Source: Terebella lapidaria | Lineage: Eukaryota > Annelida > Polychaeta > Terebellida > Terebellidae | Assembly: GCA_949152475.1 (NCBI GenBank) | Contig: OX424559.1 | Span: 21,173,809 to 21,237,808, forward strand | Direction: 5' to 3' | Length of the DNA: 64,000 nucleotides | In this document: positions 56,563 to 64,000 of the stretch, piece by piece | Layout of the letters: every line of letters begins with the position of its first letter | Numbering within the stretch: position 1 is the stretch's first letter | Notes under the pieces: generated by a model | Told to the model about the DNA's origin: nothing | Database searches by the model: none | The model's input: only the letters and a program-made list of their open reading frames with translations | Position numbers and translations under genes: made by a program

Positions 56563-57795
56563 TAAAATTGATGAGTGTCATAACTACGTCAATCGCCATG
56601 AATATATATACCGTCCTGCTGCTTCTACCAGGGGTGGTCCATATTACACACCGGTCCATATTACACGTCTCTCGTCTGGACCACCATGTAGTGATAATGG
56701 ACCACGTCTCGTGTAATTTGGTTTCTAACGAATTGAAGGCATAATCACAACTAACCTTCGAAATACTATTGTAAAGTTATTGACTACCGTCCGCTCTTCG
56801 GGATCCTCGAGGATAGTCCTCTCTCATCCGAGTCCTTGCGGACGCGCATCCGCTATTCCGGATCCTTGCGGCAGGGCCGCTCACCGGAGGTCGCTGCGGA
56901 CACGGTAACTACTTCAGCATTAACGGTAACCAGGTAACAGCCCACCCGACACTCCCAGGCCTACGGACACCGTTCAGAAACTAGTTCATCCCTACGGTGT
57001 TAACTGGCGGGGCCTGGCGAGCCGCGGTCTGCCTCGGGAACGGAACCCCGTACAGTCCGACATGCTGGCCAGAGCCTCTGTCACACGTCCCGGGAAGGGA
57101 GAGAACTGGCGATCCACAGGGCTTACGCCCCCGAGTCAGCAACTTGTCTCTCCCAGCCCGGGCCTCCCCATGGAAATCGTCCCCAGGGCTCTAAGAGCCC
57201 ACTACTCCTGACCAGGGAACGCAAAGCTCATGGCCGAGCCTCGTGTGCGTCCTGTCTCTCGATCTTGGACAATCTCCTCGAACGAGTCGCTTCCAGTGTA
57301 TATATAATACACCAGAAACTGTAGGGCGCACGCGAGGTTAAATCGATCCATTGTTATAGTTTACTGGAACGTAAATTACAATACGTCGCCGTGGCAACGC
57401 ACGCTCGAACGGAGCATGTCAAAACAAGGCCAAGTACGAAAAGGCCACATAAATGGCATTTATGTTTACAATCACCTGCCGCGTGCTTAGGGCAAAATCG
57501 CCACACTATATTTAATGACATGTAATAAGGAATCACAACGTAGCCCTTGGGATAAACAATAGTTGACCAGATGATAATACTTACGATTAAAAAATAACAT
57601 CATTTTTAGCGATTTTCACTCAAATTTCATTAAATACACCATGCCTTCTGTGATGTTGTTCTCCTCGATGACAAAAAGACACAATTGATGAGTGTTATAA
57701 TTACGTCAATCACCATGGATGTATATGCAGTCCTGCTGCTTCTACCTGGGGTGGTCCATATTACACACCGGTCCATATTACACGTCTCTCCCCTA
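56563..57795. repeat. Direct repeats flanking a GC-rich block
   Basis: 56565-56672 and 57681-57793 are about 85-90% identical (AATTGATGAGTGT then GTCCTGCTGCTTCTACC, TATTACACACCGGTCCATAT). Between them, 56790-57290 is markedly GC-rich (repeated TCCTTGCGG/GGATCC words, CTCTCCCAGCCCGGGCC). A TATA-like GTATATATAATACACC lies at about 57297. It could be a small terminal-direct-repeat element or a duplicated segment with a foreign insert. No protein is supported. Confidence 0.6.
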
Positions 57796-57880
57796 CATGG
57801 AGATAATATGCTTCTTTCCATTGATGCCCTGACACAGCAGGCACACTTGGGACTTACATATCCCATCATTCCTAGGAACA

Positions 57881-57982
57881 TTAAAGCTGCCGTAGCCGAA
57901 TATAAGGGGAGGCGTCCCCCCAGCCCATGCTCTGCAGTGGGCGGGGGAGGGCCCCCCTTATATACGGCTCCGTCAGCTTTAA
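57881..57982. repeat. 102-bp GC-rich palindrome
   Basis: The arms TTAAAGCTGCCGTAGCCGAA and, inverted at the right end, TTTAAAGCTGACGGAGCCGT continue inward through TATAAGGGG and CCCCC to a CTGCAG centre at 57932-57937. It would form a long hairpin and is a foldback or MITE candidate. Confidence 0.8.
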
Positions 57983-58069
57983 ATCTGGTTGCCTAGGCAT
58001 GTAGTCTAATGTATGTATATATTCATTAACGCGCCTGAAGAGTTGATCTTACCACCCCCAGGTCATATA

Positions 58070-58227
58070 ATCCACTAGCATATTTTAATCTATTTTACTC
58101 ACTTTTGTGTTATTTAATAATGTTTTGTACACTTTTGTGTTGTTTAACTTGTGGTTTTATTGTTAAGCGCATCGAGAATTTTAATTTGTATGCGCTATAT
58201 AAAAATAAAGTATTATTATTATCATTA
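58070..58227 (+). mobile_element. LINE or SINE 3' tail
   Basis: GTTAAGCGCATCGAGA, ATTTGTATGCGCTATATAAA and AATAAAGTATTATTATTATC form the typical 3' end of many invertebrate LINE/SINE copies. It splits a copy of the neighbouring repeat between GGTCATATA and TATATGCCAATAC. Confidence 0.6.
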
Positions 58228-58460
58228 TATATGCCAATACACCTCCTTAGGCTGGCTTAGATACCCCGTCATCCCAACTTAGGCCCATTAGTCCACTATT
58301 TTTCATAATATCAGATGCACCCAAGAGTCTAGGATCATTAAATCTGCTTGTCTAGGCATGTATTAACGTATGTCTATATCCATTTACGTGCTTGAAGTGC
58401 CGATCTTCCCACCTTTCAGGTCATACATACCAATGCCAATCCTTATGTCGGCTTACATAT

Positions 58461-60150
58461 TGGTCACCTCCTTACGCATCCTTATACGCATGGGTCACCT
58501 CCTGTCCTTAGGCCTCCTGAAGCATGGGTCACCTATCTACCTTAAGCCTCCTTAGGCATGGGTCACGTTCCCACCTTAGGCTTGCTTAGGCATGGGTCAC
58601 GTCCCCACCTTAGGCCTCCTTAGGCATGGGTCACCTCCCCACCTTAGGCCTCCTTAGGCATGGGTCACGTCCCCACCTTAGGCCTCCTTAGGCATGGGTC
58701 ACCTCCCCACCTTAGGCCTCCTTAGGCATGGGTCACGTCCCCACCTTGGGCCTCCTTAGGCATGGGTCACGTCCCCACCTTAGGCCTCCTTAGGCATGGG
58801 TCACCTCCCCACCTTAGGCCTCCTTAAACATGGGTCACCTCCTCACCTTAGGCCTCCTTAAGCATTGGTCACCCCCACCTTAGGCCTCCTTAGGCATGGG
58901 TCACCTCCCCACCTTATGCCTGCTTAGGCATGGGTCACGTCCCCACCTAAGGCCTCCTTAGGCATGGGTCACTTCCCCACCTTAGGCCTCCTTAGGCATG
59001 GGTCACCTCCCCACCTTAGGCCTCCTTAGGCATGGGTCACCTCCCCACCTTAGGCCTCCTTAAGCATTGGTCACCCCCACCTCAGGCCTCCTTAAGCATG
59101 TGTCACCTCCCCTCCTTAGGCCTGCTTAGGCATGGGTCACCTCCCCCACCTTAGGCCTGCTTAGGCATGGGTCACTTCCCCACTTTAGGCCTCTTTAGTC
59201 ATGGGTCACCTCCCCACCTTAGGCCTCTTTAAGCATTGGTCACCCCCACCTTAGGCCTCCTTAGGCATGTGTCACCTCCCCTCCTTAGGCCTGCTTAGGC
59301 ATGGGTCACCTCCCCACCTTAGGCCTGCTTAGGCATGGGTCATGTCTCCACCTTAGGCCTCCTTAGGCATGGGTCACCTCCCCACCTTAGGGCTCCTTAG
59401 GCATGGGTCACCTCCCCCACCTTAGGCCTCTTTAAGCATTGGTCATCCCCACCTTAGGCCTCCTTAGGCATGTGTCACCTCCCCTCCTTAGGCCTGCTTA
59501 GGCATGGGTCACGTCCCCACCTTAGGCCTCCTTAGGCATGTGTCACCTCCCCTCCTTAGGCCTGCTTAGGCATGGGTCACCTTCCCACCTTAGGCCTCCT
59601 TAGGCATGGGTCACGTCCCCACCTTAGGCCTCCTTAGGCATAGGTCACCTCCCCACCTTAGGCCTCCTTAGGCATGGGTCACCTCCCCACCTTAGGCCTC
59701 TTTAAGCATTGGTCACCCCCACCTTAGGCCTCCTTAGGCATGTGTCACCTCCCCTCCTTAGGCCTGCTTAGGCATGGGTCACCTCCCCACCTTAGGCCTG
59801 CTTAGGCATGGGTCACGTCCCCACCTTAGGCCTCCTTAGGCATGGGTCACGTCCCCACCTTAGGCCTCCTTAGGCATGGGTCACCTCCCCACCTTAGGCC
59901 TCCTTAGGCATGGGTCACCTCCCCACCTTAGGCCTCCTTAAGCATTGGTCACCCCCACCTTAGGCATGTGTCACCTCCCCTCCTTAGGCATCCTTAGGCA
60001 TGGGTCACCTCCCCACCTTAGGCCTCCTTAGGCATGGGTCACCTCCACGCCTTAGGCCTCCTTAGGCATGGGTCCCCTCCCCACCTTGGGCCTCCTTAGG
60101 CATGGGTCAACTCCAATACTTAGGCCTCCTGGCATGGGTCAACTACCCTC
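58461..60150. repeat. 34-bp minisatellite, about 49 copies
   Basis: The unit is CCTTAGGCATGGGTCACCTC followed by CCCACCTTAGGCCT, period 34 bp (for example 58621 to 58655). Variants CACGTCCCC, AAGCATTGGTCACCCCC and ATGTGTCACCTCCCCTCC recur as ordered blocks, so units were amplified in higher-order groups. It contains GGCCT and CATGGG palindromic words but no coding. Confidence 0.95.
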
Positions 60151-60947
60151 CTTAACAGCTATACACTTCCTTGGGCTGGCTTACATACCCCTGCCGAGGG
60201 GGCATGATATTAAATGCAAGGGTCTAGGGTCATTAAATCTGCTTGTCTTGGCATGTGTTGTATGTATATATTAATTTACGTGCACGAAATGTCGATCTTC
60301 CCACCTTGTTCCATGTCATACATGCCAATATCCCTCCTCAGGCGGGCTTACATACCCCTTCCGAGGCTGGTTTACATACCCCGCCTGCGGCTGGAATCCT
60401 GTACCCATTTTCCAAACATGCAGATTTTAATGATGGTAATGCACCCAAGTGCCTATGATCATCATTACCGCTTCTCTAGGTATGGAACATATGTATATAC
60501 TCACTCATGTGCATGAAAAGTGAATCGGTCAAGGGTAAATATATGTCTTTGTTCTAAACAACATTTGCGTGTCAACGGAAGCTTTCGAGTGTGATTCAAA
60601 TACTACCCCGGAACCGCATGTTCTCAAATTCGGAAATTTCAACTTTTTTCTTGCTGTAGATAATGAGAAATGCTGTTAATGAAAATTATTGACACCCAAA
60701 TAATGCTTTTATGCTGAAATATATTTAAAACCCGCACATCACAAAGGTATTTCATCACAATGCATGACATGCCCCGTTTCGTAAGACTTTTTGAGAGTTA
60801 TCTGAGAAACTCCAAAAATGAAAACAAGTTTGAACCAGTAGCCATCTAAAACTATGCAAGAACAATAATATATGTCATATTTGTTTACAATCTGAGGGAG
60901 TTATAACAATTTTTAGGAGAGGTCGCCTTTTATGGGTACGATCCTTA

Positions 60948-60948
60948 T

Positions 60949-61032
<84 letters not shown>
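60948..61032. repeat. AAT microsatellite at a LINE 3' end
   Basis: About 28 AAT/ATA triplets. On the minus strand it is the ATT tail of the adjoining LINE copy. Confidence 0.95.
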
Positions 61033-61033
<1 letters not shown>

Positions 61034-61690
61034 CGAACTTACTATAGCGCTCTAACTGGTAAAACCATTCTAAAGCGCTGTACATAAAAAGTGGTTGGAA
61101 AATATAAATGTAGAAAAAAGACATGTACTAAAACCATTAAATGTGTATATGGGTAAATATGTATGAAAGATAGATATATATGAGAAGTTCAAACACTGGA
61201 ATGACTAGAGACTGAAATTGAAATGGATGACTAGATTACAAACATAATTTCACTAGATAACAATCAAAATAACTGGACTCAGAATGAACCTATTAGGACT
61301 AGAAAGCCAACCTAAACAAGTGCGTTTTAATTCAGCTTTAAAAGCATTCAAAGTACCAGCAGCTTTAACATGATGTGGAAGACGATTTCAGAGTATTGGA
61401 CCAGCAATACTAAAAGATATGTCCCCGTAGGATTTGAGTTTTGACTTTGGAACTACCAGGTTGATGGTGCTATTTGATCGTAATGAGCGTGGAGCATCTT
61501 TAATTTGTAACAGCTCCCTTATGTAGTTGGGAGCTAATCCATTGATCGCCTTATAAACAAAGAAAAGTAGTTTGTATGTGATACGGTGTTTTACTGGGAG
61601 CCAGTGCAAAGATTTTAATACAGGAGTAATATGATCATACTTGGAAGAACCAGTAACAATTCGAGCAGCAGCGTTTTTCATGGGTGAAAT
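61033..61690 (-). pseudogene. LINE 3' end, C-terminus of RT protein
   Basis: On the minus strand 61681-61388 encodes MKNAAARIVTGSSKYDHITP, LKSLHWLPVKHRITYKLLFF, NGLAPNYIRELL and VVPKSKLKSYGDISFSIAGP. That is the C-terminal part of a CR1/L2-like LINE ORF2. A TGA stands where Trp of the WN(S/R)LP block belongs. NRLPHHVKAAGTLNAFKAEL and CLGWL follow. The 3' UTR has CAGCGCTTTAGAATGG and GAGCGCTATAGTAAG before the ATT tail. 5'-truncated and dead. Confidence 0.8.
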
Positions 61691-61878
61691 TTAGGCATGA
61701 AATACATATTTTCAGACCCGAATTTGTATGGTTTCTCATTCTATTGACAAAGTAAAGCTACCACACAATGAATGAAGTTTTCACTTCTAAAAGTGGTTAT
61801 AGCTATAAGTGATTTTCATTGTTTATCACGCAAACTTGAAAGTACATGTCGAGATCGTCACGATTATATAGGAAACGA

Positions 61879-63985
61879 GACAATCAGAGATTGCAGACCC
61901 TCGCCCTTCAGATTTAGTCACTAAAGTTAAAGCTGATAACCTTTGCATTTTCAACGTCGGCGATAATCGGGGATCTTGGTCATACGACAAGTGGCCATAT
62001 ATCAAATGGTCAGGAATTGGCCATAGAAAAATACGAAAATCAGGGGAGGATTAATCATTATTAAAAGTAGAGTTCATGCGATTTCTCTTTTTGGACCATA
62101 TTTGTGACCACGGCCTGATTCCTTGACACTGACCTTCCAAAATTTGAAGGCTCACTCAGATTTATAATGCGTGATACTTTATTGAATATCTCCAGTGGTT
62201 TCTGAATTATTACTACTTGAAATATTACGAAATCGGTAATTTCAGCTGATGACCCTTACATTCTCGATCTTGGGGGATAATGGGGAATTTTGATTGTACG
62301 GCATTGGTCATATAGCAAAAGGTGGAGAATAGACCACAGAAAAATACAAAATTATTAGGGAAAATTTATCATGAATATAAACAGAGTTATTGCAACTTTT
62401 CGATTTTGACCTCTTCTGTGACCTTGACCTTGTCGTTCAATATTGCGCTGTAAAATTTCACCGTTATGTTTCTATTATCAAGGCACATCTCATGAACGAA
62501 AACGCATTAAACAGAATGATAACTGGCTTCACAATATGGCCTCGAATCTCAGAACACTCACAAATAATAAAATCGTGACCTCCAAATTTTCGACCTTGGG
62601 CGATAATGGAGAGTTTTCGTTGTACGACCATCGGTCGTACACCATACGATCGAGAATTGGCCAAAGAAAAATACAAAAATAGTTGGAAAACTAATATCAA
62701 GTAGAACCGGAGTTAGAGCCAATTAGGTGATTTTCACTTTTTCCGTTGCCATGGCGACTGTTTTCATCCGATTTCAACAAAATTCGAACGGAACCGAGCC
62801 ACTACCATAGCACTCCCGCAATAAAATTTCAGATCGATCAGACCGTTTGCCTTTGAGTTGTGAGCGCAGACATTTGCATTGAAACGTCGCTGGCAAAAAA
62901 TAACCGAAATCGTGACCCCCAATTTTTCGACATCGGGTGATAATGGAGAGTTTTCGTTGTACGACCATCGGTCGTACACCATACAATCTAGAATTGGCCA
63001 AAGAAAAATACAAAAATAGTTGGAAAAACTAATATCAAGTAGAACCGGAGTTAGAGCCAATTAAGTGATTTTCACTTTTTCCGTTGCCATGGCGACTGTT
63101 TTCATCCGATTTGAACAAAATTCGAACGGGACCGAGCGACTATCATAGCACTCCAGTCCTATAGATTTCAGATTGATCAGACTGTTTGCCTTTGAGTTAT
63201 GAGCGCAGACATTTGCATTGAAACGTCGCTGGCAAAAAATAACGAAATCGTGACCCCCAATTTTTCGACATCGGGCGATAATGGAGAGTTTTGGTCGTAC
63301 GACAATCGGTCGTACACCGTACGATCGATAATTGGCCAAAGAAAAATACAAAAATAGTTGGAAAAATTAATATCAAGTAGAACCGGAGTTACAGCCAATT
63401 AAGTGATTTTCACTTTTTCCGTTGCCATGGCAACTGTTTTCATCCGATTTTGACAAAATTCGAACGGGCCCGAGCGACTATCATATCACTCCAGCACTAC
63501 AAATTTCAGATCGATCGGACCGTTTGCCTTTGAGTGATGAGCGCAGACATTTGCACTGAAACGTTGCTGGCAAAAAATCACCGAAATCGTGACCCCCAAT
63601 TTTTCGACATCGGGCGATAATAGAGAGTTTTTGTCGTACGACCATCGGCCGTACACCATAGGGTCGGGAATTGGCCAAAGAAAAATACAAAATTAGTTTA
63701 AGAAATTAATATTAATTAGAACTAGAGTTATAGCCAATTATGTGATTTTCTCTTTTTTCGTTGCCATGGCAACAATTTTTTTCTGATTTTGACAAAAATT
63801 GAGGAGGACCGAGCCACGGTGATACCGCTTCTTCCCTATAAATTTCAGGACGATCGGACCATTCGGTTTTGAGTTATGCGCGCGGACAGACAAACAAACA
63901 AACAAACAAACAAACAGACAAACAGACATACAAACTGACAGACCCAATTACAATACCCTCTGCCCCTATCGGGGCGAGGGTAATT
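61879..63985 (-). mobile_element. Array of about 338-bp units with CCCTCGCC ends
   Basis: About six units. The four best, marked by CCATGG near 62746, 63083, 63421 and 63760, give a 337-339 bp period. The two to the left (to 61900) are diverged. Each unit holds GGCGATAATGGAGAGTTTT, TACGACCATCGGTCGTA (a palindrome), GGCCAAAGAAAAATACAAAA, GAACCGGAGTTA, CCGTTGCCATGGC and TTTGAGTTATGAGCGC. The left end carries ACCCTCGCCCTTCAG and the right end CAAACAAACAAACAGAC, then the hairpin CCCCTATCGGGGCGAGGGT. This is the same family as 54605-55645 with the opposite orientation and more units. Short frames here are artefacts of the repeat. Confidence 0.8.
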
Positions 63986-64000
63986 AGTGTAGCTCGACGA

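Larger units (their letters stand above)
57983..60530. repeat. Four dispersed copies of an about 90-bp motif bracketing the minisatellite
   Basis: Copies at about 57983-58066, 58338-58432, 60234-60330 and 60467-60530 (partial) share AGGCATGT, TATGTATATA, TTACGTGC and CGATCTTCCCACC in order. The first is interrupted at about 58070 by a LINE/SINE tail. They frame the 34-bp array and indicate a higher-order repeat. Confidence 0.6.

Noticed and set aside
58461..60150. CRISPR-like array
   Set aside because: Units are contiguous 34-bp repeats without unique spacers, and the genome is eukaryotic.
62764..63947. Series of similar minus-strand frames of 69-98 residues
   Set aside because: They recur every about 338 bp with the repeat unit and contain no conserved domain. 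They are artefacts of the array.

Overview
Organism and character. This is eukaryotic, intron-containing, AT-rich DNA from an invertebrate animal, most probably a lophotrochozoan and perhaps a gastropod mollusc. The reasons are a lineage-specific PAN/EGF/fibrinogen-domain gene, metazoan hexokinase exons with canonical GT/AG sites, tRNA-derived SINEs, dispersed repeats rich in AAGGTCA, and a very dense mix of transposon classes. The species itself cannot be named from the sequence. No bacterial operons, CRISPR arrays or rRNA genes are present. Layout, left to right. (1) 1-7000: a broken Ty3/Gypsy pol, followed at once by an intact, intronless C2H2 zinc finger plus TatD-type nuclease gene. A purine-rich tract and an LTR-like TG start follow that gene, so the nuclease may be cargo of the retroelement. 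(2) 7000-10700: mostly unassigned, with a LINE C-terminal fossil at about 9460. (3) 10948-21600: an eight-exon secreted protein gene (signal peptide, PAN/apple-like domain, three EGF modules from duplicated exons, a fourth EGF-like module, fibrinogen C-terminal domain). All splice phases agree and give a 455-residue protein. Its introns hold a Penelope-like fossil, a short-TIR element array, duplicated segments and a decayed extra fibrinogen exon. (4) 21700-31000: a G-rich tract, unassigned minus-strand coding remnants, a second and badly decayed Gypsy, and a SINE. (5) 32200-36190: a multi-kilobase array of a repeat whose modules carry AGGTCA direct repeats. (6) 37435-45062, minus strand: eight exons covering about three quarters of a hexokinase. 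The gene has unusual glucose-contact residues, and one intron holds an element with long inverted repeats and a DIRS-like reverse transcriptase fossil. (7) 46578-56000: a LINE fossil split by a 6.4-kb PIF/Harbinger transposon that appears complete (transposase, three-exon Myb/SANT-like partner, TIRs, 3-bp target duplication, arrays of a 16-bp palindrome). The Harbinger element is itself interrupted by another TIR element, and the LINE is also interrupted by a tandem-repeat element. (8) 56000-64000: satellite-like DNA, including about 49 copies of a 34-bp minisatellite, a 100-bp GC-rich palindrome, AAT microsatellites, a LINE 3' end, and a 2.1-kb array of about 338-bp units related to the insert at 54.6 kb. 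How the genes relate. The window shows two unrelated host genes (secreted lectin-like and glycolytic-type) set in a layered transposon landscape. The only functional ensemble is the Harbinger pair plus its palindrome arrays. The TatD gene next to Gypsy is the most interesting possible gene capture. All functional statements are inferred from sequence motifs alone.
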